Below, piece after piece: positions 25,901 through 39,037 of a stretch of DNA of 64,000 bases (positions are counted from its first letter, which is position 1; each line of letters opens with the position of its first letter). Source of the stretch: Macquaria australasica (Eukaryota; Chordata; Actinopteri; Centrarchiformes; Percichthyidae). Made by a program: the position numbers and the translations under genes. The DNA lies in contig SEMN01000018.1 in assembly GCA_005408345.1 (NCBI GenBank), positions 2,277,001-2,341,000 of the forward strand, written 5' to 3'. Below the pieces are notes generated by a model. It was not told the origin of the DNA, did not search any database, and saw nothing but the letters and a program-made list of their open reading frames with translations.

Positions 25901-27924
25901 AACCACAATCCTTTCCCATCATAAACTAGGGGAGACCTCAGTCATAACCCTGATGAACACCATGTTACCCTCAACTTCAGAGCTCCAGGGTTACAAGACA
26001 AGCCAAGTCTATTATAATAATAAAAATAATAATAATGATATGGCCTATACCCTTTTCTTGTTCCAGACCATTACATCTAAGTTGCATCATCTGTTGGAAC
26101 ACAGAAAGCTCCTCAGCAGATCTTGTACAACACACTGACGATGGGGTAGTGGTGAGCTGTCAGGTTTATAACCTTGCCATCAAAAACATGTCTTTAGGAG
26201 TGAGATGAGGAAAAGGATGAGGATGAGGATGAAAGGACTCTGTTACAGAGTTAACTGCTAAAATACATGTGACATTTCCAGATGGCCAATATAAAGCTAA
26301 GTCAACAATTAACAATGCAACCTGCCAGTTTCATTTGAAGATATTTTGCCTGCACCCAACATGTGCGCAGTCAACAAGTTTTTACATCTATAACTCTCCA
26401 CGTCTTCAGTTTTATTTAAGCATCCTATCTTTTTAAACCACAAATGCTGTTTCTCCTGACCACATATCTAACCACAAAACTCTGAAGGAAACGTCTGAGG
26501 TTTCTCTCTGGTTGCCCACAGCAAACAAGAGAAAAGTACTTTCTCTCAGTGGCTCGGGCTGACAAAAGGTGACTTTAATTGCTACAATCTTTGGCAATGA
26601 TTCCCCCACTCCACAGGTACGGAGTTCATCTGAAACATATCAGATTACAAGTCTTGATCTGTTGTGTTCAGCTAAGGCACCAGAAGGAAAAGGAAAATAT
26701 CAAAACAAAAGATAAAACTTTCTGCCAAAATTGGAGCTCTTGCCACGAGTGTTCGCAGTCAGGTTGTGCTCAATAGTGCATCAAAAGCAAACCGATTTCC
26801 CAGTTGGTGTTATTTGCCGAGAGGAAATTGGGCCGGAGTTCACGTTTTGTATCTGCTGCCAGTGGGAGAGTTATCAAATCCAGAGTTGCCTGTAGAAGTC
26901 AGAAGTCTCCTCAGGCAACCACAACATCACATTAAATTGGTTCTCTTCCCATTGGCCATGTTGCCAAGTTTGACTCAGCTGTTATAGTTTGCTGACGAGG
27001 GGATATACAGGGCATTGTTTAAATGGAAAGAGACAAAACCTTTTATTGAAAGCTGGGTGCTGATATAGGGGTTGATTTGCTAGCAGGGACTTTTTGTTTG
27101 TTTTGTGCTCTCAATCTAGTATAGAACTAGACCATACATCTATAAAACAGTTTTATCAATACAATACAGTATCAGTCCATTCTAAAAGTTTCAAGATTTT
27201 GGCATGATTACACACATACATCGATGGAAGAGGCATTTTACATGATATGTATAAAAGGGAAATCAGAGCAGAAAATTATTCGATTAAAAAAATCAAGGAT
27301 GCCAAAAAGGAAATTGTACAGCTGTGATGGATAAAAAAATACAACGTAATAGAATCCACTAGTTAAGAACTGTATCTCCCTACCAGAGCAACTTCTAGGT
27401 TTGCCAGACAAACCACAGACAACATTTACCAGCATTTCACTGTTTCACTGCAGTTAATTTCAGGTTCTGCTTGCCAGTTACATACTTCTAACCACCATGA
27501 TTTTCCATTAAACCTACTGCCTTCAGCTCCCCCACGTTGCCAAGTTTCATTCAGTTTTTATGGGTACCACGTCACTGAACCCCGAGGGAAGTAGCTGTTT
27601 TTGAAAAGGCAAATTACTTCTTACCAGGACCACTTATGCTAAATAAACAGAACAATTCTGCTGATTATGTCATTCCAATATAGTGGAAGCAGCTTGACTA
27701 CTGACAAACTCAGTTTTGCTGCTTCTTTTGAACAAATATTATAAAAACTGGACTGCCCTTTTGTCTATTAAATAGCATTTGTTCCCAAATCCCACTGTTT
27801 GATAGTGTCGCCATGACTGAATTGGAAAGAAGCTGCTGAAACAGCAAGGAAATGGCTGTTTTGGGAGGACAAGGGCTAAATAAGGACTGACCTTTACTCT
27901 AATGTCTGTGGGAGGTTGAAGAAC

Positions 27925-28000
27925 AGATCTGTTTTTCTGTTTCTCTCTACACTTTGGTAGAAGAGGCCATTGAAAAGTCTGGAGGTTTGAGTGCCAAGAG
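27925..28000 (+). repeat. Imperfect local duplication, copy A
   Basis: GATCTGTTTTTCTGTTTCTC, then AGAAGAGGCCATTGAAAAGT and TGAGTGCCA, resembles the segment at 28225-28292. Class is unknown; it may be an old repeat family or a local duplication. Confidence 0.45.
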
Positions 28001-28224
28001 TGGTCTTATGACCAGACAGACAGTTAAAAAAAAACTGTCAGGCCCAAATTGGATAATTAATTTCTTTATCCCAATATCGTCTTACTTTTGATCATTGTTA
28101 ATCTAAAAGCCTGACCAAATTATACACATGATAACTAGACATTTCAAGTTAAGTATAATAAAAACATAAGGACTGTCTGAATAAGTGTTGAACTAACTCT
28201 CACATTTGAAAGTTTTTTGGAAAT

Positions 28225-28292
28225 CTGATCTGTTTTTCTTTCTACTCTGGTCAAAAGAGGCTGCTGAAAACTTTAGGGGCCTGAGCACCAGA
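28225..28292 (+). repeat. Imperfect local duplication, copy B
   Basis: TGATCTGTTTTTCTTTCTAC, then CAAAAGAGGCTGCTGAAAAC and TGAGCACCA, aligns by eye with 27925-28000. Both copies also have ATAAGGACTG tens of bases upstream. Confidence 0.45.
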
Positions 28293-31068
28293 CTGAGATG
28301 CCTGGTGATGCCTGAGGGACAGACTGATGACAGCACTGTTCAACCAAGGCCTAAAGAAGAAGAAAAGCCCTCTGCTCTCACGCAGAATAAATACCTAATT
28401 TTTTCAAGAATGGGCTTTCAGAAGTCCAGGCTCAATGTCATGCTTGCAGTCATTATTGGCCAGCAATGGTTTTCACACTTATGATTTATTCTGAACAACT
28501 TTCTTTTGGCTTTTTTGTTGAAAATGCTTTGTAGAGCTACATAATTGCATTCACTTAAGTGGATCCCAAAAGGCAGGATTAGTGCAATATTCATCCAATT
28601 GGGCTGCAGATTTCTTGGAATCAATGACAGAAGACAAGAATCGCGTTTTCAAAAGACGTTTCCAAGCACACGTGTATTCTAATAGAAACTTGAATGCGTA
28701 GCTAAAGTTCCCTTTTCATGCTTTGTCATCTGGCAAAGACTTACTCTTGCTCTGCTCACCCAATCAACAAGTGTTTGAGAAAACAACGCCAGTCTGATGA
28801 TATCTCTTCCATTTTATTGCCTGAGTTAACATTTAGCAACAAAAGTATGTGAGAATAATTCACAACGCTTTGAGGTTAAATAAACCCATTTAAAAGTCAT
28901 CAACATGGCTGATTACTGCTGCACTGTTGTGTCAACTTTAATACACAAACCTGGTTCTCATTTAAAATTGGGCATCTACCAAATGTGAAACTTTCTTTAT
29001 TAAGAAAAGTTCCAACAGAACTGGACCAACATATTTTTACCTCTAACAAAGATGATAATACAGTTTGCAATGAGAAGACACATTCATATATCTGTTATCT
29101 TTTTGTTATCTCTTTTACTTTTGTTGTGAGACCACATACAAAGAGGGAAATAATCAAAATCGCATCTCTGGCCACTTCAACCTTTGGTCATTTTATGTGC
29201 TAGATCCATTGAAGGCGTAGTGTACTAAAGGGAGATCCAGCTTCGGCAAGGATGAAAGAGAGCAGAGAAATGAAAAACACCCAAAACACTTTTTCTCAAA
29301 CATTGAAGCTGTTTGGATGGTTATTTAGGACCCCTCTGGGAAACTCTTGTGAGCTGCTTTGACCATTTCAATAAATTTTTAATTGCAGACTATCAACAAG
29401 CATAATTACAGAGACATCAACAACTTAGGACACGTCATGACCTTATGATGCACACATATCAACCAGAGCCATATGAATCAAATCTATCTAATCTATTACA
29501 AGCCCACCGTGTCAAACAGAGCTTCAACAAGTGAGGAAACCAGTCACTAGATCACATTAGACCACAAAAACTTGAGGTTATGTTTGCAGTCTTATTGAAT
29601 CCAGCTTTACCAGCTCGCTGAAGTTTGTTGAATCAGAATTTGTATCCAGCAACATCAGTACCAGCAGTATCCACAATGAAAGAAGTTATATTTTATATCT
29701 CCAGCTTTTCCATCTTTAGTAGTCTATGCTCTTAAGACAGTAAGAAGGGCAAAATGGAGGGAAAGACAGTGGGGTACTCTACAGTAACAGTAATATAGTC
29801 TGATCTAACAAGAGAAAATGCACATTTACCACAACTGAGGGTTCTTTTTTTTATTTTTTCTGGTGGAAAGGTGCCACATACTTACGGTTTTGGAGTGGGG
29901 GAAGTGAAAGAGTCTACTACATGCACAAACAAACACTGGTAGTGCTAATGAGAGGCCAACAGCAGAAACAGCAGCAAAGAGCTAACCACAAACCAAGGTG
30001 GGAAATTGACTCTGATTTTCACAGTTAGTTATTATTTCCTGCATGAATTTCCAGGATAAATCACAGCACCGCTTTTACAGAACTACGGAAGGTTACAAGC
30101 AAAGAAAGTGAACCGTCAAATAAATAAGGACGAGACAGAAAGAATGACAAGATGAGGAGAGAGATTAATGACAAAATATGGGAAAAATAAATGGAAAAAG
30201 GATCAAATCAGGCACAAAGGAAGGCACAAAAAAAGACAGTAAATAAAACAGAAAGAAAAGAAGGAAAGGCAGGCGGAGAATGAGACAGATGTTTGTTGAT
30301 GTTTACTCGCCAGCGGTGGTGAAACAATAAGGTAAACTGAGACCAGACCAGACCATTAAGTAGATTTGTGGTGGGGTTTTCAGGAAGTGGGTCGACAGTG
30401 TGCTCAAAAACAACGCAGCTGTAGACCAGCTGAGCGCACACACATGCCACAAGACCACCATCAACACCACCACTAATCCTACCTCCCACTGGGGAACAAT
30501 CAGGACCCACGCTACAGATGCTCTCCAGGGAATGTTTGTCACTCTTTCTACAAGCTATCCTCATATTGATCTCTTACTTCATTACGCTTAAAGTTGCCAA
30601 AGATAAACGCCCATCCCTCAGCAATTACAAGGAAGTTCACCAGAAAAACTTACATCATACAAGTACAAAATCATTCTAATAGGAATCAAGCAGGTGGTCT
30701 TCAGACTGGGCAAACATGTTCCAACTAGGGAAAAAGAAAAAAAAACTAAAACTATAAAGTTCGAGTTTCTGTGAAAAATTAAACTCGAGACTTTCTTTGA
30801 AGTCTGTGTTTTGGTTTGCTGATGACCAGAAGTCATCTATCAGCTAGACAGGAGGCAAAACCAGAGTCATAAAAAGGTTCAAGGTTGGGATGACATACCA
30901 GTGACACTGCTGAGCTGTGACCTGGTGTAACCCTGTGGAGGAGCGTCAAGTGTGAGCACATACATTATTCTGAGTTTAGTTTTAATAAAAGTGGACCTAT
31001 GATTTTATATTTACTAAGCAACGTCAAAGATAATCACCTAGATAAACTTGCCTGTCTCTTACACAATA

Positions 31069-31136
31069 AGGCCAAAAGTATATGACACCCCTGAGGTATT
31101 TTGGACTGTTTGGTGAGGAAGAACTTGACTGGCCCT
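31069..31136 (+). mobile_element. Short Tc1/mariner relic
   Basis: A terminal-repeat-like AAGGCCAAAAGTATATGACA followed by CCCCTGA, then GGTGAGGAAGAACTTGACTG, GCC. The latter encodes the E-E-L-D-W-P motif upstream of the D-L-N-P-I-E-H-L-W-D region in Tc1 transposases. It is the left terminus joined directly to a short inner transposase piece by a large deletion. Related to, but structured differently from, the copy at 264-556. Confidence 0.65.
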
Positions 31137-34100
31137 CGTAGATCATTGATGGATGATTAGCTAACCTTATACTTGAGAATATCAAAGTTCAAATGAAGTG
31201 TCGCCTTTAGTCAAAAATCAGTAAGGCTTAAAGAGGAAGCAAAACATCCTTATCTATTAACACTAACATCCTGGTTTAGAGGCAACAGACTGATCAAAGG
31301 AGGGTAAAGGTGATATTCAGAGTGAAAAAGGAAAAAGGAAGCCTTCATAAATCTGTTCCCACCGACGACTGCTCTGTCATTAGGAGCCCTCCTCCTGCAG
31401 CGCAAACACAGACACAAGTAGAAATACGCTGCACACTACATCTACATACATACCCATTCACAAGCATGTGCCTATATTTGGAAAACATTTACTTTTTTTT
31501 ATATTATTATAAATACAGAATTCTATTTTAACAAGCATTGGGGTAAATTAGGGACACTGAAATCCTCGTTTCTTGCATGCGTGTTTTAGAGCCACACACA
31601 GCTGCACTCCATGACCTCATGAGACACTCAGATGCTCCGTTGCTGTAGAACAGGATATGTCCTCTCTCTCTGTGGTCTCCACACAACTGAACAGACACCT
31701 TTGCTTGTTCCAACTCCATCTTTCTGCCCTGACAGACACTTTCCAGACTGTTGGAAATTCCATGTTTTCACCCATCGGGCTTCTGTGACGCAAAAGCCAG
31801 GAAGCCGGCCGCTCCCAGAAAAATAAACACACTAATTCAGACCACTTTACATTATCATAAATTGCACTTTTGATGTACGTCTAATCCCTTCTGACAGCAA
31901 CCTACTGCATGAGGGCACTATTTCCTAAATTCCTAGGAATGCAGGAAGACTCAAATTATATCACGTCACATTTTGTTGAGTAAACTGTCCTCATAGTACA
32001 CAGGATGCACTGTGGTTCAGTCACAACCATGCCCTTTACAGCTGTAACCATGTTTATGTGCTGTAATGTTCCAACACTCAGCTACAGAGGAACTTTCTTT
32101 TCATCCTGCGTCACATTTGCAGTTGCACTCACTCAAACCAAACAGCCACAGTTTACTATTGGCCATTAAACAGCTCTATATGAGTTAATGGCAGTGAGGA
32201 GCTTTGCTCAAGGGAACTTCATCAGTTTCTCTTTCACTTTTCCCAGCCGCTTTGTTCCAAGCTGGTCTGTGGCTTATAATTTAGTCTCCTCTAGTCACAA
32301 GCCCGCTCCTCTAAGCTTTACTGTGTAAAAGCATGGTTAGGACCCCAGTCACAACGTCTGCTGCAAGGGAGCTCAACCTATGACCTGTGTGTGGATGCAC
32401 AACATAGTTACAACTGTATGGTCACTTGACCACTTAAGATGGGAGGTAGGAGTAAAGGCATCCATGCCCAGGAGCCCATTATCTCAATCTGTCCATGTAT
32501 GAAAGGCAATACCAAATCAGAAGAAAGGATAGCTGTACAAAAACAAAGACAGATACTGATGTATAGATGAATGACATTTTGGAATGAAAATTTATAGCAT
32601 AAAACAAAAACAGCAGCAAGAAAAGGAGTCAACATGTCGTTCCATTTGATTGGCATGGTCCAACATTCAAATGAAGGCTAAGAGGGAAACATTTGGTGTA
32701 AAAGCTCTTTGATGACCAGAGCTTTGATTTCAATGAATGATGACAGATGTTCAGATAAGGACGAATTATTGAGAGGTATGTTATCTCAAGAATTCGAATT
32801 TGCTAACAATACACCATGATTTGGGAAGAAAAACTATCCACAGATTATTTCGCTGATGTGAAATCCACTTGTAAGGTTTTACTGAAAGAGGACGGACATT
32901 AAAAAACTATAAGAGTACAAAGTGACATTTGGCGTCACACCTTTACCCTCCCACACAGAATCCATCCTATACTTAACACATCCTGCATTTGTCCTCTGGT
33001 TTCATGCTTTGAAGACACAGTCTGTGTCCACGACTCAAAATAGCGGCTTGTTTTGTCCAGGACAAATTTAGCTATTCCTGTTTACCGTCCAGGATAAAGC
33101 ACATGTCTTTGGTTGAGGGTTTGTTTTAGATTATTTGCAGATACAACCACCGAGGCCCAGAGACTGTGGAGCAGCTTTCCTCAAAGTGTTAAGTCAGCAG
33201 AATCCATAGTCACTTACAACATTTAACTGTTTTCCTTTTACTGCTTTTACATCGTCTCCTGTTTCCTTTTGAAAGTTTTTCATGAGTTTATCACATCTCT
33301 TCATCAAAAAGAATTAGGAAAAAATTATATAACAAAACGAATGACTACAAAACTCAGCACTGGGAGGAAGTCACAAAAACAACAAACTGCATCAATTATG
33401 AGTGAAAGAAATTAATCAGGGGCCAGATGAAGATAGCAGCTGTCATATTGGACCAAATTTGGCAGTTGGTGGGAGTAAGCAGGAATCATTTGGAGATGCA
33501 GAGACATGTGCGACACACACAACCTGCAGCACATCTTGAATCAGTTTGAGCTTGCTGAAAACATTAAAGTGTAAACAGCCACACGAAGGGCTCATGTCAC
33601 TCTCCCAAGAACAAACAAATAGGAAATAGGAATACAGTTAACTGAGAGAGGATAAAATGATAAATCTGTTCATATTTTTAGAGAATGATGGCTTTGAATG
33701 TTTCAAGTTTTAAGGACTTTATAACCAAGACATCAACTGCATACCCCCTGAGACATTTTCTGTTTAACTTTTCAGTTTGATGGCAAGATATAATGGAGCA
33801 AAAGGCAGATAAAATGGACAAACAGTTTTAAGTTAAGTTCTAGCCTGCTTGCTTGCCTACCTTGAATCGAACTGGTTAGAGAGACTTTAAGCACTCTCAC
33901 TGTACGAGAAAACAGCATCAGCATAATAATCAAAAATTAGTGTAGAATAGATTTTTAAATATGGCTTTGTGTCCTGCTAAATGTCTAAAATGTAAACACT
34001 ATTTATATCATTACCTCATAATAATAACCCCCACTTGTACACATGACCACACACATCTGCATGGCCAAAGAAACATCTGGCCACCTTTGCCTTGTCCATG

Positions 34101-35211
34101 GTGAGTCATCATGATCTCTGTTGGTTGTTTTTTTTGTTTTGTTTTTTAAATTGGTGGCAGCTTTGGTGCTCGGTGCCCATTGCTGTGATTTTTTTTCTCA
34201 GGAAAGCCCTGCCTAGTGTCTCACTTGTGTGTTACATCACATGGTGGATGGAAACAAACTGGACATTCATTTATAGGAAAATGCCACAGATGTTAAAAAA
34301 GGTCTACAGGTCCATGTGTGTGCGTGTTTTCTTGCTCATTCATGAAATCATTGTTGGACAGGACAGGGATTCGTACTGTGCTCGAGTTCAAATTACACTT
34401 TTCATCAAAACCTGACATGTCTGTGCAGGGCTGCTGTCCAGATGACCTACATCAAGCTGAAGCCAAACCAGGGTCTCATTAAGTCCAAATCAAGACCAAA
34501 TGGATGTTGCTGCTGCCATTTTTTGCAATGAAGTTCATCGACTACCAACGTTCGACTGGGTTTACGGTGGATTGTGGATTAACAGATTAAATAAACACAT
34601 CATATGTGTGTGAAAAAAGTTAGAAAGCCAGGTTTCGGGTACAGCTTCGGTGTGTCTCTACTTCCCTGTTGTTTTACTGTCTCTTTCTCTATTTTTGTAT
34701 AACTGCCATTTACACTTAAGTGTCAATTTTCTCCCCTGCCTTTGTTTGGACACAGGAGAGAAACCCTCTTTCTCTAACACGCTTAGAAATCAGCTCTCTT
34801 TCCCTAATGGTTTCCAGAATTTGGAAACAGAAATGTAAAGTCACTGCAGCAGCCAAGCCAGCACCTCTGAACTCAAATAAAAAATGCAGACAAACACCAA
34901 GACAGTATTCTGTATTTACAATATGATGTTTGGAATAGCTGTAAATGGTTTAATAAGACAAAATGTTGCAGCTATATTTAAATCAATCAATATTCACTTG
35001 ATAACCACTGCAGTAATTATTCTTGATCTAAAGAGTGAGTCAGGGTTTTGTGATCAATTCCATCATCTAGTGTAAAAACTTCACATTCATAAATCAACAG
35101 AAAGCTTTGTCAGTTGGCCAATTACTTCCAAGACAATTTGACAATTAACATCAAAGTTTTTCTCCTCACTGCAAAAGACCAAAGTCTCGTTCCCTTCATT
35201 CATATTTCTGA

Positions 35212-35229
35212 TTTTTTTTTTTTTTTTTT
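35212..35229 (+). repeat. T18 homopolymer
   Basis: An uninterrupted run of T on the plus strand; no poly(A)-tailed retrocopy is recognisable next to it. Confidence 0.9.
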
Positions 35230-35689
35230 AAGTCACAGGTTTTGGGAAAGTTTTAAAGCTGGTTTTGTATGAGTAATATGTTCAGATGCCAATGTGTTTC
35301 TTCCCTGAGTCATCTAAACCTGCACTGAAGTTTTGGTTTGGTTCAGCACCAGTGGTGATGTACAGGCTGGTGAGGTCAGCTTGTTTGTGACTGGAGGATC
35401 ATGATCCCACCTAACAGCAGGAAAAATGGAAAAAAACTTGAGGAGGGGGACGAGAAGTAAAAAAAAAAAAAAGAGCAATAGAAAATAATGAGTCCTGCCT
35501 TTGATACCAGACCAGACTTTGTTTAAACTTTCAAGTCAGATAAAATGGTGGCTGTCAGTTTTTCTCATCATCAAATGTGTTCCATGTATAAATCTATTAA
35601 AGTCATAGTTTACCCTGTTCATGATCCTCTGTTGGTAACATCTAACAAGTTTTTTACCAACACCCTTCATACACTTCACTGATCTCTAA

Positions 35690-35830
35690 GTACTCCATCA
35701 TAATCATCTTCGTCATTCTCTTTGTCACCCATGTCCTCATCATCATTATCCTCATCATCGCCCGAATGCAATCATCATAACCACGTTCTCCAACTCTCAC
35801 ATCATCAGCCACATCATCTTACATTCATCA
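35690..35830. repeat. Cryptic CAT/ATC-rich simple sequence
   Basis: Repeated CATCATC and TCATCATC blocks are interspersed with other bases, as in a decayed trinucleotide repeat. The minus-strand open frame here follows from this composition. Confidence 0.7.
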
Positions 35831-36224
35831 TCCCTAACAGCCAACTGCATGTCCTGGGCATTCACGTTGTCCATCAGGATAATTAAGAACATTATTATTG
35901 GTGAATAATTACCATGTGTACAGCAGATGGAGAGCAACATGAGTGAGTTGCATGGTTGCATGTGGGTGTGGTATATAAGCTTATGCAGGCATGCTTGTGC
36001 GTGCACAATAAGCATGTCAGCACCCCGGGGTAAAGATGTTGTGTTGTATACTGTGTTTGTTTGCATGTTACTCATTAGTAAAGATTCAAAGCAGCTTATA
36101 ACCAAAGAGAATGCTTTCATGGTTCTTCAGTAGAATGAAAGACATGACTCTAGCAAATCAAACACTGTACTGAAGTGAACATCTTGTTAAGATATTAAAC
36201 TGCAATGGTGCATATATTTGTTCC

Positions 36225-36760
36225 TCCATTCATTCTCATTTTTTCACCCATTCATTTGCTTACATACTAATCAATTAATTGCCTCATCCATTCATTTACT
36301 CAAATGTATTTGTCTTGCATGCATTCAGCTAATCATTTACTAGCCACTGATCCTTTCATCTGCTCATTAATTCACTAATTGTTCTGCTGATGATTCCATT
36401 CATGCATTTGTTCATTCATTCACTCATTTATCTATTTTTTTAATACATTCATTCATACATGTACTCAATTATTTAATCATTAATCTATTTATCTGCTTAG
36501 TCATTCATTAATTTGTTTGCTTAGTCACGGATCTGTTGATACCTACATCCATGCATTTGTTCATTTGTACAATCACTCATTCACTTTGCCTATGTATATT
36601 TTCTTTCTCATTATTTTAATAAACAGTTTTGAAAAGTCAGTGATTCATTCTTCTACATGTTAGTCTGTCTTGCTTTTTACTTTCTACTTCATTCCTCTGA
36701 TAAACTGTTTTCAAATTAATTCATTAATCCATTCACTATCTATTAAGGTGTTCATATATA
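36225..36760. repeat. Decayed (ATTC)n tetranucleotide array, about 0.5 kb
   Basis: Short blocks such as CATTCATTC, TTCATTCATTCACTCATT, ATTCATTCATAC and CATTCATTAATT recur throughout, all consistent with an ancient CATT/ATTC array eroded by point changes. No longest-repeat core remains. Confidence 0.75.
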
Positions 36761-38797
36761 CATACAACCAAGCCTACATAGCCATTACCAAACACTGCTG
36801 ATTTGGACTTTCCTTTTTCTGTCAAATTCAAAATGCTGAGACAACACTGACAATATTCCATTCACAAATTCTTTTGTTCTGTCAGCTTTCAGTTCCACAG
36901 CATCCACCAAAAAAACATTAGTACACACTAGAAACATGCACAGCTGGAAGAAGCAGCATGTACTATTGCACACCAAAGAAATGGATTATATTAAGTGTAT
37001 TTCAACAATAGTTCTCCAAAATGTGAATGTTGCCACAGCGACAGCTCTGTTTTCAAGAATATTTACAGAGTGCAGCCTGGAAATATTTGTCCCTAGTGCT
37101 CTCTCTCTGGCAAGTGAGCCAGCATGCGCGTGCACACACACACTTCTTTTTTTCCCCTCCTGAAAAAGTGAATCATGACAGAGGATTATGGATATGGCAA
37201 AAGCACAAACAGCCTCAGCCAGCCGCTGCAGGATCAGTGGAGGAAACTGGACCATGAAATCACACTTTAAAAAATGTTTTAGTCGGACGTCAACCAAACT
37301 CCACCCACCACCTCACATACATCCATTGTCAAGTTCTGCTGTGTTGCAAACATCTATTCCTACACAACTCATTCCTACAAGACCACATAATACTTACAAT
37401 AACTCATAATTAGGGACAGGGTTTTATTGCAAAGCAGTTACACTTTAGCCAGAAGCAGCCAAAGTGGTGTTTAATTCAAAATGTCAGACTCTGACAATTA
37501 AGCTCCATGGGGCCACATTAGCTAAAGAGACCCTGTAATTACTTGAGTGGGCCCAGACAATGCTGCTTTTGTGACATGGAGGTCCTTGTGGTGATCACAG
37601 GTCAAGATATCCACACACACAGACACACACATAGCTGCAAATGTCAATCTGGATTCCAGCACACTGACGACAGCAGTGATGGCTAGCCTGTCTCAAGGCC
37701 AAGATTAAAACTAATAAAAGAAGATCTCAGATATAATTGACAATGACCTTCATCTCTGACAAGCACTTTCCAACACACACACACACATTCAAATCTCAGC
37801 TGCATTACATCATCTTCACTACCTTAATTATGCGGTATGCTACTGATTGCAGAGCCTGTCTGTCAATGTGCACGTTGTGAGGTTTTGCCTGTTTCCAATT
37901 GCAATGGAAAAGAAAATCTGCAGTTCTTTCAGCACTAATTGGGAACATGTTGAAGTGTCCTGATTGATCCATTCATCATGGAGAAAATCTACATTTAAGC
38001 TGTGAAAACAGTCTGCAAAGACAGCGACGCACTGCACAGAGGCTCTGAGAAATATATCAGTCATGATATAATTGAAACCATCATACAGCACAGAAGCTCC
38101 CTTATGGGCTCTGATGTCATGAAGTTCATCTAAAAACAGTGGTTCCACAAAATTCCCAAAGAGCTTGGTGAATGCCATCTTTCACTCTTCCCACTGTTGC
38201 CACCCTACTTCCAGTATAAACAGTGTTATGTACAGTGACTCTGGACCCAGTCCAATCCAACATTAAGCATCCCATGGGATGAACTGATCTTATCAAATGG
38301 GGGTCTAATGTAAATATGCCCTGAAAACGCAGACTCAAAACTCCTAAATGACTTTCCCATGGTCTTTGCTATATAGGCACTTTAATTATCATCTACATAT
38401 GAGTAAAGAGCCAAAATGATTTGCAATGAGGAAATGAAAAAAATGGTACTGCTATGATACAGTAAAATTAATATACTGTAGGGACTTAAAGTTTGGTCTG
38501 TGCTTCTAAATTTTGAGTTAGCAAAGAACTTGGCTTGCCTTTCTGAATATTTTGTAAGCAACAACACCACTATTTCAACATTACTATAACACTAATGTCC
38601 TAAACTATCACAACATTCATATGATCACCCAATAATAGCACCCTAGTCTTGTTGTAATTTTGCTGTTCAAGCATCTTTCTCAAAGTAATATCACCCTGTG
38701 CCTCACATTCAGTTTCCAGAACCAGAGCGCAACAGTTTCACCATTCATACTTAGCGGATGAAAACTCATGAGCCAGCAGAAAGTTCTCCGACAGCAG

Positions 38798-38816
38798 AAA
38801 AAAAAAAAAAAAAAAA
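38798..38816 (+). repeat. A19 homopolymer beside exon 2
   Basis: Nineteen A on the plus strand (T run in the transcript), starting 46 bases past the exon 2 donor. Confidence 0.95.
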
Positions 38817-38862
38817 CACATGATACAGCAATAAGCAATCAACAGACAGCGAGTGCACATAC

Positions 38863-38945
38863 CGTCCAGCAGCTGATAGGCAGAGGAGCGACGGCAGCAG
38901 AACCGGAGGACAAGTAGAAATAATCCAAAGAACCAGGGAGGAATG
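38863..38945 (-). CDS. col15a1: col15a1-like coding exon 2 (signal peptide)
   Basis: The 83-base exon has a TTTATACAG acceptor and a GTATGT donor. With exon 1 it encodes residues 1-31: a short basic start, a hydrophobic core WFFGLFLLVL (residues 8-17), then RFCCRRSSA and YQLLD. This is a secretory signal peptide, with cleavage plausible near A26. The last base is a G that joins AC at the start of exon 3 to form GAC (D32). That phase-1 match is the main support for linking it to the TSPN exons 31.5 kb away. Signal peptides are poorly conserved, so family similarity gives no help here. A 19-base A run (38816-38798) lies 46 bases inside the following intron. Confidence 0.75.
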
Positions 38946-39037
38946 CTGTATAAAGACAGAAATGAAGAGTTGGAAAGCTGACTAAATGTTGACTTAAAAC
39001 AACTTCTTCATAGAAAAATACAGTGCTTTTCATTTAC
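38946..39037 (-). other. col15a1-like intron 1 (92 bases)
   Basis: A very short intron between CG|GTAAAT and TTTATACAG|CATT. It splits an Arg codon and joins the start codon to the signal peptide exon. Confidence 0.7.

Larger units (their letters stand above)
7367..38862 (-). other. col15a1-like intron 2 (31.5 kb)
   Basis: The intron separates the signal peptide exon from the TSPN exons. Supported contents are listed separately: paired GT tracts near 9 kb, a DNA-transposon end near 14 kb, a MITE-interrupted LINE at 17.1-18.2 kb, an AC tract at 19.9 kb, a Tc1 fragment at 31.1 kb, a decayed tetranucleotide repeat at 36.2-36.8 kb, and CTCF-like motifs at 8.17 and 17.65 kb. The stretches 9.1-13.9, 20-27.8, 28.3-31 and 31.2-35.6 kb contain only short frames with no family signal. 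I recognise no nested gene. Confidence 0.75.

Noticed and set aside
30208..30564. Overlapping minus-strand frames with hydrophobic text near 30.3-30.5 kb
   Set aside because: Two frames are open at once, no family resemblance and no convincing splice sites. Possibly an old repeat, but unsupported.
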